A DNA stretch of 17,539 nt from Desulfobacterales bacterium (GCA_022361535.1 JAKSAU010000796.1:1-17539); one strand, 5' to 3'; shown: positions 1 through 8,935, counted from the stretch's first letter. The notes: generated by a model from the sequence alone, not told the origin. Translations and numbers: made by a program.

Positions 1-3000
1 CAAACTCCCGTGACCCCTGGATAGAACTGGATTCAAGCCCCAGAGAGGCGATCAGGGTATGGTAATACTCGTCCATGGTGGCATCGGTAAGGCTGGATAC
101 AGCATCCTGCCCTCTTACAAATGTCCACTCTTTCATGGTCAGGCTCTGATATTGGATGTCAGAAAAAGCTACGGCATTGGTATTGTCCCCTTCTGTAATC
201 TGCCCTGTGGAGCTGTCAATAACACCAGCAGCAATATAATTGGTGTTTGCCAGCAAAGAATTGACTTCCATGGACGAAGCCCCGGAGCCTTCAAAAAAAG
301 TGTTGATGCCTGCTGCTGCAAGAAGCCCTGAAGCGGTTGAGCTGTCATCACCAAATGCAAAGTTAATGTCTGTCGCATCCCTTGGCACTAAATCAAACTG
401 GACATAGCCGTCACCTGAAATCTCTTTGGCAAATTCAATGGTAAGATCCCCGATGCCGTCTCCATTGAGATCCACCTGGAACTCATTATCGTCGCCACCT
501 TCCGGAATGATTTGAGCAACTCCGCCTGTGGCGTCGTTCAGGATCCCCCAATTATCGTTGTCCCTGATAAACTGAAAGTCATAGGCATTAAAATCCAGTG
601 CTCCGTAGTTGAGGACCTCAATGGTAACATTGTCTTCACTGAATCCATTCTGGCCGGAATACTCGACATTTTCAATCACATGATAATCTTCGGAGGACCC
701 TATTTTTAATTGATTTTCGCTATTTACAGAGGCAGTCAGACCACCTGCATCCCGGTTGAACTGATCAGCAAAAGAGTCCAGGGTCCAATGCCAGTCCGAC
801 ATGGTCTCGCCGGTAGCCTTTCCGTCAGCATTGGTGGATAACGGAATTCCGGAATCATCCGTGGTAATGGTAAATACATCCCCCTCAAACAGGGTGCCGT
901 CATAGAAGCTTAAGGTCATACCGTCCACGGTCACCTCAACCGGAGCCGCAGGCGTTCTTGGCGGATCATGGCCTTCTATAACAAAGGTGCCGGAAGATAC
1001 TGAGTTTGACCATTGGATGGTCAGTTCTTCTTCGTCTGTGCCCGGTTCATGGCCAACAGTACCACCCGATATCACCTCAAAAGTATACAGGTCGTTCACA
1101 CTGTTTGCTTGATTGCTGATGGTGAAATCAAGGGGGTCAGGCTGTCCGTTTTCATCCATATTTACGGACATGGTGTTCCCGGCCACAAGAGTGCCGCCGG
1201 AAATATCAAAAGAAAGGGTTGTTACCCCGCTTTCCACAATGTCTACCGTCCCCTCATCAGAGACTGTCACGAGGCCGGATTCCCCTGTCAGAAATCCGTC
1301 TTCATCACGTTTTTCCCAGTAAATCACAGCTTCATCATCATATAGGGTGGATGTGGCAAAATCCCTGTAAGTATTTCCGGATTCAAGTTTTCCGTTCTCA
1401 GGATCTTCTGTTCCGCTGCCGGAACCGGTGGAAATGACCAGGGCGGCATCTCCTGTGGTCCCATCCGTGAAATTGGTAATTTCAATAGGATCTTCCTGGT
1501 CCGCATCTTTAATAATGGAAACCGAATTACCGTTCTGGATGACCGTAAAAGGCTGGCCTGCCAGGTCAGCATTGAATTCGGCTGTTAAAAGGGTAGCCAA
1601 GGCATAATCCGTATTAGAGCCTGCTGCTGTCGGGATTGTCAGATCAACAAGATTTCCATCCACCTCAAATGTGATGGTATCACCAAGATCAAAATCCTCA
1701 AATCCATTTCCACCGCCAAAGGTCATGATGGAACTGCCCGTAGTGGCATTTCCGGATGTACCGAAAAGCCCTGTGGCTGCACGGGTGTCAGACTGGAGGG
1801 AAATACCCTCATCTGTTAAAATGGTAACCGATCCCATGATAGCGGCGGCTGTTGTGGCACCGGCAGCCGTGTAGGTTGATTCAGTGACAACCGAAGTGGT
1901 GCCTGCCATGGCTGTATTGCCGCTGCCTGTCATGGAAAACTGAAGGGTGTCTGCAGACGTGGTATCTGAATTAAAGGTTTCTACATCACTGGCCAGTGCA
2001 TTGAATTCCAAAGAGGTATTGCCCACGCCAGAGGTGGTTGTACCAGCAAGGTCAGTCAGACTGATGGTAGCGTCGTCCCCGCTATCGTTTCCTGCAGCCT
2101 GCAGCGTAATATTGGAACCGTCCAATGTCCGGATAGTTATTGCATCAGTGTCCGTATCCAATTCCACAGTGAAGGTATCTTCATCAAGAGCATCAGACAG
2201 GGCATCGTAAAAAACTGTTGCCATCTCGCTCTGGTCGGTTGTGTCACTGACATTTGTAAGATCAACAGATATATCCGTACTAGTAGTAGGCACGCCGTCT
2301 GTAGCAATATTCCAGGTTACAACATCTGTATTATTGAAATTAAGAAAAGTATCCAGTTGAATGCCGGCATTATCCTGGACTTCAAAATCTTGAATACCTA
2401 AGGTTGCCCCTTTATCACTGGTGATGACAAAACCGTCAGCATAAAGGTCAGTGTCCCCATTTAAATTATTAATAGCCTGGGCAGTATCCACCAAAGAATC
2501 CTCGAACTGTTCGTCTAAGGTCCCAACTGCTGAATCCCGGATAAAACTTTGCTGGTACACAATCCCGTCCACATACAAGGAGTATTGAACCTCATCCCCG
2601 TCATGGGCATTGGTGATCCCTGTGATATCGAATTCAGCGGAAGTGGGTGACGCATAGGCTTCCACCCCTTCAATTTCATTCAATGCTTCTGCAATGGATG
2701 CTGCTGACCGGATGGCGTCAGCGCTTGAGTCGGCAATTTGAATGGTCTCTGTACCGTTTGGCGTGTTGTACAGGGTAATAGTCTGTTCGGCCAAAATGTT
2801 GTCCAATGCAGTACTTGCCCCGCCAGAAGAGGTATCGTATACCTGGGCCAAGTAATCACCACTGGTTTCTGTCACGGTCTTATCACCAACATCCCCTGCA
2901 TCAACCACAGTCATTTCATATGTGACCTGGTCGCCGCCTGGTTCGGTACCTGTCCAATTTGTGACATCGGCTTCTGATACTCCCATGTCCACCATAATCT

Positions 3001-4084
3001 TTCGATAGGCGGCTTCAGCCTCGGACATATCTTCTACCCAAACAGTGACATCCCCTGAATAATCTATTTTATGACCAAAATCATATGAAGACAGCCAACC
3101 GCTTTCATCCACAGAATAAGAGCCGGTAAGTGTCCCGCCGTAATAGGTCAGCCCGACCCCCTGGGATTGCTGGAAATTCATGGCCCAGATCATCTCAGAG
3201 GCCAATTCATCTATTTCTGAGCTGTATTTGGGTATACTCTGATCCCGGATATCTAACCAGCCGGAAAGTTTTCCCCCCGAGATATCATCGGTAATATCCA
3301 TCTGATACCCGGAAGATCCCTGCCACATCACCTGCCCTTCATCCATGGCCAAACTGTAGTAATCAATACCATTTACAAGCGGTGCACCATTGGCTACATT
3401 GATAATCAGATCCCCGTCACCTTCCTGGATGATATCCACATTAACAAGCTGAGCCAGTTCGTCAATAAGTCCGTTTCTCTGGTCTCTTAAGTCATTGGCC
3501 GTGCCACTGCTTTCCATCCTTTTGATATCATAATTGAGCTGGGCAATCTCCATGGCCAGGGTGTTGACATCATCTACGGTGGAGGTGATTTCATTGGTCA
3601 GATCTTGGGCCAAGTTGTCCAGGTCCGTAGCAATGGTGTTAAACCTGTCAGACAAAAGGTTGGCCTGCTCATATATCAGCCCGCGTTCTGCTGAGCCAAG
3701 AGGGTTGTCTGCAAGGTCATGCCAGGCATTCCAGAAATCACTGAGTACAGAAGTCAGGCTGGAATCAGAACTTTCATCAAAGTACCCTTCAAGAATGGTG
3801 ATGTAAGATTCCGCCTCCTCAAATGCTGCCAGGGTTGAGGTTTCTCCGGTAAGCCGGTTTTCCAAAAGCTGGTCCACCTGTTGTTCCACCTGGTCCACAT
3901 CCACGCCTGTCCCCAGGAGATACCCTCCGTAAGCCTGGGAACCTGTGGTACTGTGATTGGCACTCTGAAGGCTGTAGTCCTCGTTATTTACATTTGCAAT
4001 ATTATTACCGGTAACGTTCAGACCATATTGCTGAGCACTTAGACCTGTTTTTGCAATATTGAGGGTGGAAGATAAACCAGCCAT
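1..4084 (-). CDS. flgK: Flagellar hook-filament junction protein FlgK (HAP1), giant form, 3' end outside the window
   Basis: FlgK forms the junction between hook and filament and is exported by the flagellar type III system with FlgN as chaperone. The reading frame is open from ATG at 4084 to the left edge, giving 1361 whole codons with no stop in the stretches I translated. The start (MAGLSSTLNIAKTGLSAQQ) and the NNIANVNN motif near residue 30 are typical of rod/hook/HAP proteins, and residues 1 to about 250 follow FlgK. The last readable residues (DEYYHTLIASLGLESSSIQ) match the start of the FlgK C-terminal helical domain, so roughly 60-80 residues are missing. Ordinary FlgK is about 450-650 residues; here about 900 extra sit between the conserved ends. 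The insert is rich in Asp, Thr, Ser and Gly and holds several flagellin/hook-like segments. A GAGGT Shine-Dalgarno precedes the ATG, 2 bases after flgN stops. Confidence 0.93.
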   Translation of the reverse strand, partial: MAGLSSTLNIAKTGLSAQQYGLNVTGNNIANVNNEDYSLQSANHSTTGSQAYGGYLLGTGVDVDQVEQQVDQLLENRLTGETSTLAAFEEAESYITILEGYFDESSDSSLTSVLSDFWNAWHDLADNPLGSAERGLIYEQANLLSDRFNTIATDLDNLAQDLTNEITSTVDDVNTLAMEIAQLNYDIKRMESSGTANDLRDQRNGLIDELAQLVNVDIIQEGDGDLIINVANGAPLVNGIDYYSLAMDEGQVMWQGSSGYQMDITDDISGGKLSGWLDIRDQSIPKYSSEIDELASEMIWAMNFQQSQGVGLTYYGGTLTGSYSVDESGWLSSYDFGHKIDYSGDVTVWVEDMSEAEAAYRKIMVDMGVSEADVTNWTGTEPGGDQVTYEMTVVDAGDVGDKTVTETSGDYLAQVYDTSSGGASTALDNILAEQTITLYNTPNGTETIQIADSSADAIRSAASIAEALNEIEGVEAYASPTSAEFDITGITNAHDGDEVQYSLYVDGIVYQQSFIRDSAVGTLDEQFEDSLVDTAQAINNLNGDTDLYADGFVITSDKGATLGIQDFEVQDNAGIQLDTFLNFNNTDVVTWNIATDGVPTTSTDISVDLTNVSDTTDQSEMATVFYDALSDALDEDTFTVELDTDTDAITIRTLDGSNITLQAAGNDSGDDATISLTDLAGTTTSGVGNTSLEFNALASDVETFNSDTTSADTLQFSMTGSGNTAMAGTTSVVTESTYTAAGATTAAAIMGSVTILTDEGISLQSDTRAATGLFGTSGNATTGSSIMTFGGGNGFEDFDLGDTITFEVDGNLVDLTIPTAAGSNTDYALATLLTAEFNADLAGQPFTVIQNGNSVSIIKDADQEDPIEITNFTDGTTGDAALVISTGSGSGTEDPENGKLESGNTYRDFATSTLYDDEAVIYWEKRDEDGFLTGESGLVTVSDEGTVDIVESGVTTLSFDISGGTLVAGNTMSVNMDENGQPDPLDFTISNQANSVNDLYTFEVISGGTVGHEPGTDEEELTIQWSNSVSSGTFVIEGHDPPRTPAAPVEVTVDGMTLSFYDGTLFEGDVFTITTDDSGIPLSTNADGKATGETMSDWHWTLDSFADQFNRDAGGLTASVNSENQLKIGSSEDYHVIENVEYSGQNGFSEDNVTIEVLNYGALDFNAYDFQFIRDNDNWGILNDATGGVAQIIPEGGDDNEFQVDLNGDGIGDLTIEFAKEISGDGYVQFDLVPRDATDINFAFGDDSSTASGLLAAAGINTFFEGSGASSMEVNSLLANTNYIAAGVIDSSTGQITEGDNTNAVAFSDIQYQSLTMKEWTFVRGQDAVSSLTDATMDEYYHTLIASLGLESSSIQGSREF

Positions 4085-4086
4085 AT

Positions 4087-4590
4087 TTATACCTCAGCTC
4101 TGAATAGACAATTGTTCTTTTTCTGTCCCGGTATAACACCGGCACCCGTGTATTGGGCCTGTGAAGAATTGTCTCCAACAACAGACATGATGTCATCCAC
4201 CACTGAAAGATATTTTCTGACCTGAATCTGATTGGCTTTTGCTTGATGAACCACCTGGTCCTTTGCCCTGTCAATATCGCTTTTGATCTTGCGCAAGCCT
4301 GATTTTGTCCTGTCGGAAAGTGGCAGGTTGTTCACAAGGAATGCTAAAGAAAAGGTGTTGACATCCATGTCCATATCCAAAAATGATCCTCTTAGCAAAG
4401 AAAGGATACTGTTTCTTAATCCCTCTATTCGGGATGTCATTTCTTTTTTGGATTTTGTTGTTTCCCAGAGCGTGTCCAGATCAATGGACCCGATTGCCTT
4501 TTTCTCCTTATCCAATACCAGACACAACTGACGGTAACAGGACAGTTTTTCCTGAAGCAGGTCTTGGATTTCATAGGCAATTTTTTCCAT
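4087..4590 (-). CDS. flgN: FlgN-family export chaperone for FlgK/FlgL
   Basis: This is a 167-residue, mostly helical protein directly upstream of flgK, the usual place for FlgN, the cytoplasmic chaperone that delivers hook-associated proteins to the export gate. An in-frame ATG lies eight codons upstream at 4614. I chose 4590 because AAGGAGG sits 6 bases before this ATG, inside the would-be extension. The N-terminal half (residues 1 to about 60) is a heptad-like helix. The C-terminal part carries the FlgN-like pattern of a long helix followed by a flexible tail (QAQYTGAGVIPGQKK). Similarity within this family is weak, so the call rests on size, helical character and position. It is the first gene after the sigma-54 promoter at 4702-4717, so flgN-flgK are probably transcribed together and separately from flgF-flgJ. 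Confidence 0.8.
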   Translation of the reverse strand: MEKIAYEIQDLLQEKLSCYRQLCLVLDKEKKAIGSIDLDTLWETTKSKKEMTSRIEGLRNSILSLLRGSFLDMDMDVNTFSLAFLVNNLPLSDRTKSGLRKIKSDIDRAKDQVVHQAKANQIQVRKYLSVVDDIMSVVGDNSSQAQYTGAGVIPGQKKNNCLFRAEV

Positions 4591-4701
4591 GCTCGCCCTC
4601 CTTGGTAATTTCATTTCGCCTATAATATGAGACAGTTAAACAAAACTCACATTATACTGTTAGGAAAGTTTTTCCCTGTTTATTCTTTCTATGGATATAA
4701 G

Positions 4702-4717
4702 AGCAACTATTATGCCA
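4702..4717 (-). promoter_or_regulatory. Sigma-54 (-24/-12) promoter for flgNK
   Basis: The minus strand reads TGGCATAATAGTTGCT. The GG and GC dinucleotides are 10 bases apart, as in the sigma-54 consensus TGGCACGN4TTGCW. The predicted transcription start is near 4691, giving a leader of about 100 bases before the flgN ATG at 4590. It lies in the gene-free gap just upstream of flgN, and its form matches the other candidate upstream of flgF. Confidence 0.75.
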
Positions 4718-5044
4718 TTCTTCTATGATGGCTAAGGAAGGAATAGAGCTTGGGGCAGGAAAAAATAAGCTGAAAAGCTTTTATAGCGTCTCTAGCAAAT
4801 ATGTTCCTTTATAATGTAGGCAGATAATTATCGGTAGCGCCCTCAAATAGGGGAATTCAGTTTAAATCCTTAGGCTCGTTTATTTTAAGAAGACGGCATC
4901 AGACGGATTTTTTACAAAAAATTCGGCAGCCGCTTCTTAGAATAAACGGGCCGGGTTTTGTATATGGCTTCCCCCTGTTCACCAGGGCCAATCGGAAAGT
5001 TATTTTGAAAACTGCTATAGATAGGAATTTCGTTAAGAAGTCGG
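4718..5044. other. Gene-free gap between flgJ and the flgN promoter
   Basis: I found no convincing gene in this stretch. On the minus strand one frame stays open from the flgJ shadow to 4912, but it has no family resemblance or ribosome-binding site. The anti-sigma factor gene flgM, often found between flgJ and flgN, is not visible in any minus-strand frame. The gap contains a GATAATTATC palindrome (4823-4832), a weak terminator-like hairpin (4760-4780) and possibly activator sites for the sigma-54 promoter. Confidence 0.6.
4760..4780 (-). terminator. Weak intrinsic terminator candidate after flgJ
   Basis: On the minus strand AAGCT-TTTC-AGCTT forms a 5-bp stem with a 4-base loop, followed by ATTTTTT. 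It could end the flgF-flgJ transcript before the flgNK promoter. The stem is short and AT-rich, and it lies about 265 bases after the flgJ stop. Confidence 0.3.
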
Positions 5045-5353
5045 CTATAAAGATCCCTGAAGCTGGCGGTATAAAAACTCCTTGAAGCCTGTAACCTGTT
5101 TGCCTTGAGACAGCTTATCCGTAAGGTGCTGGTCATGGAGGGACTGGTAAATATCAGAGGCATTGTTCTGGGGGAAAAGGGTATCACCCGGCAAGGTGTC
5201 GCGCATGGCCTTCATCAGGCTGTTGAGCATCATCGCTTCAAACCCCTCACAGGCTTTTTCAAGATCTTTTTCCCGTTGAAGCTGACGCGCTTTTTCCATT
5301 GTGTCTTCGTTCTGGGATATGGGCAAAGGCGCCGCAGGCATATTGATATTCAT
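5045..5353 (-). CDS. flgJ: FlgJ-like rod assembly protein, N-terminal domain only
   Basis: The product is 102 residues. The central segment KACEGFEAMMLNSLMKAMRDT is the rod-binding motif of FlgJ N-terminal domains, which act as a scaffold or cap for rod assembly in the periplasm. The muramidase domain of enterobacterial FlgJ (about 313 residues in total) is absent, as is common in deltaproteobacteria, so another enzyme must open the peptidoglycan. The start at 5353 has GGGAG 6 bases upstream. It is 9 bases after flgI and is the last gene of the flgFGAHIJ operon. Confidence 0.85.
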   Translation of the reverse strand: MNINMPAAPLPISQNEDTMEKARQLQREKDLEKACEGFEAMMLNSLMKAMRDTLPGDTLFPQNNASDIYQSLHDQHLTDKLSQGKQVTGFKEFLYRQLQGSL

Positions 5354-5362
5354 GTCATCTCC

Positions 5363-6391
5363 CTATAATATTTCCAATTCTGCCTGCAGGGCTCCTGCAG
5401 CCTTTATACTTTCAAGGATACTGATCAAATCTCTGGGTTTGACACCCAGGGAATTGAGCCCGTTAACCAGTTCCCCTATGGTGGATGTTCCTGGCAATTC
5501 CATAATGTATTCAGGATTTTGCTCCTGGTTGATTACCACGCTTAAATCGCCGTGGGCCACGGCCACGCCTGAAATAGTGACATCACTTCCGATGACAACC
5601 GTTCCCGTTTTTTCATTGATTACCACTTTGGCAATCGCATCAGGCACCACAGCAAGACTTTCAATATCGGCTATAAATTCAGCCACATTCTTCTTTTGCA
5701 TGGCTTTGGGTACGTTCAAGCTAATGGCGCTGGCATCAATGGCTTGAGCAATTCCATCCCCCAACGCGGCATTGATGGTATCAGCCACCCGCCGGGCTGT
5801 TGTAAAATCCGGACGGAATAAAGACAAAACAAGTGTTTTTTTTCCGTCAAGGGTGTAAGGGATCTCTCTCTCCACTGTGGCCCCGTTAACGATCCTGGCG
5901 GTGAGCAAATGACTGTCCCGATCCCCGGCACCTGCCGGAATGGCCAGACTGACTGCCCCTTGTGCAATCGCATAAGTATTTCCATCCACCCCCTTGAGGG
6001 GCATCATCAAAAGGGTGCCTCCTTTAAGGCTGGTGGCATCACCCAAGGATGAAATTGTAATATCAATCCGGTCCCCGATCCTGGCAAAGGGTGGAATCTC
6101 TGCCGTAGCCATGACCGCAGCTACATTCTTCACAGTAATCTGGCTTTTATCAAAATGGATGTTCATCTTTTTGAGCATATTGGTCAAGGACTGGCGGGTG
6201 AACAAGATATTGTTCTTGTCACCAGTACCGTCAAGGCCGACCACAAGACCATATCCTGTCAACTGGTTGGACCGGACTCCTTGAATGGCAGCCATATCCT
6301 TGATACGGGCTCCCATTGCAGGTGCTGTAAGGCAAACACAGAACAAGAAGGATGTAAAAAAGATAACAGACTTTTTCCACCGGATATTCAT
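5363..6391 (-). CDS. flgI: Flagellar P-ring protein FlgI
   Basis: FlgI builds the periplasmic P-ring around the rod at the peptidoglycan. Counting from the chosen start, the 342-residue product has a basic N-terminus, a hydrophobic signal segment (residues about 6-26) and a likely cleavage after AMG. The hallmark mature start follows: RIKDMAAIQGVRSNQLTGYG, then LVVGLDGTGD. The C-terminal region (ALGVKPRDL-type segment, here LNSLGVKPRDLISILESIKAAGAL) is also canonical. The frame has an upstream ATG at 6412, but that one lacks a Shine-Dalgarno, while GGAG lies 8 bases before the ATG at 6391. The gene sits between flgH and flgJ, and its length is normal for the family. Confidence 0.96.
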   Translation of the reverse strand: MNIRWKKSVIFFTSFLFCVCLTAPAMGARIKDMAAIQGVRSNQLTGYGLVVGLDGTGDKNNILFTRQSLTNMLKKMNIHFDKSQITVKNVAAVMATAEIPPFARIGDRIDITISSLGDATSLKGGTLLMMPLKGVDGNTYAIAQGAVSLAIPAGAGDRDSHLLTARIVNGATVEREIPYTLDGKKTLVLSLFRPDFTTARRVADTINAALGDGIAQAIDASAISLNVPKAMQKKNVAEFIADIESLAVVPDAIAKVVINEKTGTVVIGSDVTISGVAVAHGDLSVVINQEQNPEYIMELPGTSTIGELVNGLNSLGVKPRDLISILESIKAAGALQAELEIL

Positions 6392-6416
6392 TTTAATCAC
6401 TCCTTTGTCCATTTCT

Positions 6417-7127
6417 TTACCAAGGCCAGATATTGTCTATGATACGGGTTCCCCAGCCGGGTTTCTGCTTGTCAGCCAGCGCCCCTTTGCCATAATACTC
6501 AATGCGGGAGTCAGCAAGAGCCGTAGACTGGACCCGGTTATCCGAATCTATATCATCAGGCCGGATCACACCGGACACAACAATGTACTGGACTTCATTA
6601 TCCACCTTCATGGCACGGCGGCCGAAAATACTTAAATTACCGTTAGGAAGGACTTCGGTCACCCGGGCGGAGATGGATGCTGTAACCTGGCCGGTTCTAT
6701 CGCTTTCCGCTTCCCCTTCTGTAGAGTTTTGAAAACGGGTATCAATCAAGTTTCCCCCGGCAGTCCCGCCCATATTGGTGGTCATACCGAAAAGATTAAG
6801 TGTGGGGACCCCCACCTGCATACTGGTGGTTCTTGTGGCCTCTGAATTGACTTCCATTTCAGAAGAAGAGTTTTCGACAATGTCCACAATTACCGTATCG
6901 CCGACATAAGCAGCCTTAGTATCGTCAAACAAGAACCTGTTCTGGGCAGTCCAAAGAGATCCTTCAGACGGCCGCGCTGTTGTATAACTGGGAAGTACCG
7001 CAGGCTCCGAAACCGCTCCTTGTGGTATAACGTTTGCGGTTTCCACCTGGGAAGTGGTACATCCGGCAAAGATACAGACTAGGCCTGCCACACATATCAC
7101 TGCAATGTTTCTTTGAATTGTATTCAT
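6417..7127 (-). CDS. flgH: Flagellar L-ring lipoprotein FlgH
   Basis: FlgH forms the outer-membrane L-ring. The 236-residue product starts with a lipoprotein signal ending in a lipobox-like IFAGC (Phe at -3 is atypical), giving a lipidated Cys near residue 23. The FlgH core is clear: SLWTAQNRFLFDDTKAAYVGDTVIVDIVE, later NGNLSIFGRR and VVSGVIRPDDI. I took ATG 7127 rather than the in-frame ATG at 7163, because GGGGGAAGGT lies just before 7127 and the longer start overlaps the end of flgA and would spoil the signal peptide. It is 10 bases after flgA. Confidence 0.95.
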   Translation of the reverse strand: MNTIQRNIAVICVAGLVCIFAGCTTSQVETANVIPQGAVSEPAVLPSYTTARPSEGSLWTAQNRFLFDDTKAAYVGDTVIVDIVENSSSEMEVNSEATRTTSMQVGVPTLNLFGMTTNMGGTAGGNLIDTRFQNSTEGEAESDRTGQVTASISARVTEVLPNGNLSIFGRRAMKVDNEVQYIVVSGVIRPDDIDSDNRVQSTALADSRIEYYGKGALADKQKPGWGTRIIDNIWPW

Positions 7128-7137
7128 TACCTTCCCC

Positions 7138-8142
7138 CTAAAAGAGTACTTCAACCGTTCCATTCTTTTTTACAACTCCGCGGACCATTTTTCCGGATTT
7201 TAAATTTTCAACCTTTACAAGCTGGTCTGCATATCCGTTTTCTTTGCAAACCCCAATAGTGATAATGGACAGCCTGTTTTTTCTGGCAACAAGCTTGATA
7301 ATATCCCCTTTTTGAATAGTCGGAGCCTGCTTAAACACATCACGGGTAAGACATTCTCCTTTTCCTATGGTCCGTGTCAGGGCCATAGGAGCGACCTCGT
7401 CAATGGATTCCAGAACACTGGATTTGAGTTCAAACAGATCCATTGTCTTGTATTCAACATCGGCCGACGAGACTTTTTCTCCTCTTTCCAAACGCCTTGC
7501 CGCACAGATAACAGCTTTATACAGGGCAACCCTGCCCTTTATCGTCACCCTGTCCTGCTTGGCACCGTCCACCATGACATCGGCATGGACTGAAACCCTG
7601 CCCTTGTTGCCAGGGGTATAGCGTTTTTCAAACGCCAGGGTCAGGTTACCGCTTGGATAAGGCTCAAGTCCCCTGACACTGAAAGCTTTAAGTTTAAACT
7701 CGCCTTCGGTAAAAAAAGTGGAAAGAAACGTTTCAAATTCTTTTTGAACTTTTGATTCCTTTAAAACCTGGCTTTTACGTTTCACAAACACCCGTTTGGG
7801 GGCGTCAATAGCCAGATCTTTATCTTCCAGTCCCCTGGTTCTGATCAGGGATACGATCTTATCCCCGGTCAAATGTTTCATACGGCCTGGTTTAGGAGAA
7901 CGCCCCAATTCAATTTTAGACAGCCCGTCCTTAAAAAAAGGAGGGGCTGTTATCTTAGCGATTTCTCCTAAAAGGATATCCGGCCCTGAAACCTCGGCGG
8001 TTTCCAACACTGTGATTGAGATACGGTGTTCTTGGTCTTCAACAGCCCATGAAGTGTCGAGAAAAAAGAATACTAACGCAGCCAGCACCGCGATGATAAA
8101 TAGGCTTGGGTTATGCATAATATTTTTAATCATCCCATCCAT
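7138..8142 (-). CDS. flgA: FlgA, P-ring assembly chaperone with SAF domain
   Basis: FlgA is the periplasmic chaperone for FlgI polymerisation. The 334-residue product has an N-terminal signal segment (about residues 12-32, likely cut after SWA). The C-terminal half (about 205-334) is the SAF-like FlgA domain: RRLERGEKVSSADVEY, then TRTIGKGECLTRDV and KGDIIKLVARKNRLSI. It is longer than enterobacterial FlgA (about 220 residues) because of an N-terminal domain, as in many deltaproteobacteria. The start is uncertain: ATGs at 8142, 8133 and 8118 are all in frame and none has a strong Shine-Dalgarno. It lies 10 bases after flgG and before flgH, the order common in deltaproteobacteria. Confidence 0.9.
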   Translation of the reverse strand: MDGMIKNIMHNPSLFIIAVLAALVFFFLDTSWAVEDQEHRISITVLETAEVSGPDILLGEIAKITAPPFFKDGLSKIELGRSPKPGRMKHLTGDKIVSLIRTRGLEDKDLAIDAPKRVFVKRKSQVLKESKVQKEFETFLSTFFTEGEFKLKAFSVRGLEPYPSGNLTLAFEKRYTPGNKGRVSVHADVMVDGAKQDRVTIKGRVALYKAVICAARRLERGEKVSSADVEYKTMDLFELKSSVLESIDEVAPMALTRTIGKGECLTRDVFKQAPTIQKGDIIKLVARKNRLSIITIGVCKENGYADQLVKVENLKSGKMVRGVVKKNGTVEVLF

Positions 8143-8152
8143 ACCAGGGAAC

Positions 8153-8935
8153 TTATGTTTTCAGCCCTACGGCAGTTGCCAGCATATCGTCTGACGTGGT
8201 AATCGATTTGGAGTTGGCCTCATAGGTTCTCTGGCCTGAAATCAAGTTGACCATCTCTTCGACCACATCAACGTTGGAGGTTTCGATATAGTTATTTATA
8301 ACGGTCCCTGCCCCATCCTCACCAGGTGTACCCTCCTGGGGGGCACCTGATCCTTCGGTTTCTCTAAAAAGATTGCCACCCACAGCAAAAAGACCGGCCG
8401 GATTAATAAATGTCGTTACAAGGACCTGCTCGGTGGCAATAATTGTTTCATCATCCCCGAACACGGTAAGGGTTCCGTCTTCGTCCAGGGTAATTGTGAC
8501 CGCTTCTATGGGAATCGCGATCTCAGGCTGGAGCCGGTCACCGGCCTGAGTGGTAATATATCCCTCACTGTCTAAAGAAAAATCCCCTGCCCGGGTATAC
8601 ATATCCTGATCACCATGAAGAATCCTGAAAAAACCAGGCCCCTGGATTGCAAAATCCAGCTCATTATCTGTCTGAACATAATCGCCCTGGGTAAATATCT
8701 TCTGGACACCTGCCGTATTCACTCCCATACCGGTTTGGATACCCGTGGGTATTTGTCCTCCACCAGGAGTTGTCTGTCCGGCAACCCGCTGGGTCATATA
8801 CATTAAATCTTCAAACGCTGCCCGGGATTTTTTAAACCCGGTGGTGCTTGAGTTGGCCAGGTTATTTGCTGTTACGCCTATTTGCATTTCCTGAGCCATC
8901 ATTCCCGTTGCCGCCGACCAAAGTGACCGTATCAT
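8153..8935 (-). CDS. flgG: Flagellar distal rod protein FlgG
   Basis: FlgG forms the distal rod. The 260-residue product has the canonical N-terminus (MIRSLWSAATGMMAQEMQI, then TANNLANSSTTGFKKSRA) and the FlgG-specific stretch QIPTGIQTGMGV near residues 61-72. The middle QGPGFFRI and the C-terminal SNVDVVEEMVNLISGQRTYE are typical. The length is the family norm. AAAGGAG precedes the start, 12 bases after flgF. Confidence 0.97.
   Translation of the reverse strand: MIRSLWSAATGMMAQEMQIGVTANNLANSSTTGFKKSRAAFEDLMYMTQRVAGQTTPGGGQIPTGIQTGMGVNTAGVQKIFTQGDYVQTDNELDFAIQGPGFFRILHGDQDMYTRAGDFSLDSEGYITTQAGDRLQPEIAIPIEAVTITLDEDGTLTVFGDDETIIATEQVLVTTFINPAGLFAVGGNLFRETEGSGAPQEGTPGEDGAGTVINNYIETSNVDVVEEMVNLISGQRTYEANSKSITTSDDMLATAVGLKT

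Noticed and set aside
1..4084. Many short plus- and minus-strand frames inside flgK
   Set aside because: All lie in other frames of the single open flgK frame, which reads consistently at every point checked.
4828..4834. CCGATAA on the minus strand, like a sigma-28 -10 element
   Set aside because: The sequence 15 bases upstream is CCCC, not TAAA; the nearest TAAA is about 25 bases away.
4912..5187. 91-codon minus-strand frame overlapping the end of flgJ
   Set aside because: Shadow frame of flgJ extended by chance into the gap; no Shine-Dalgarno and no resemblance to FlgM or any known family.
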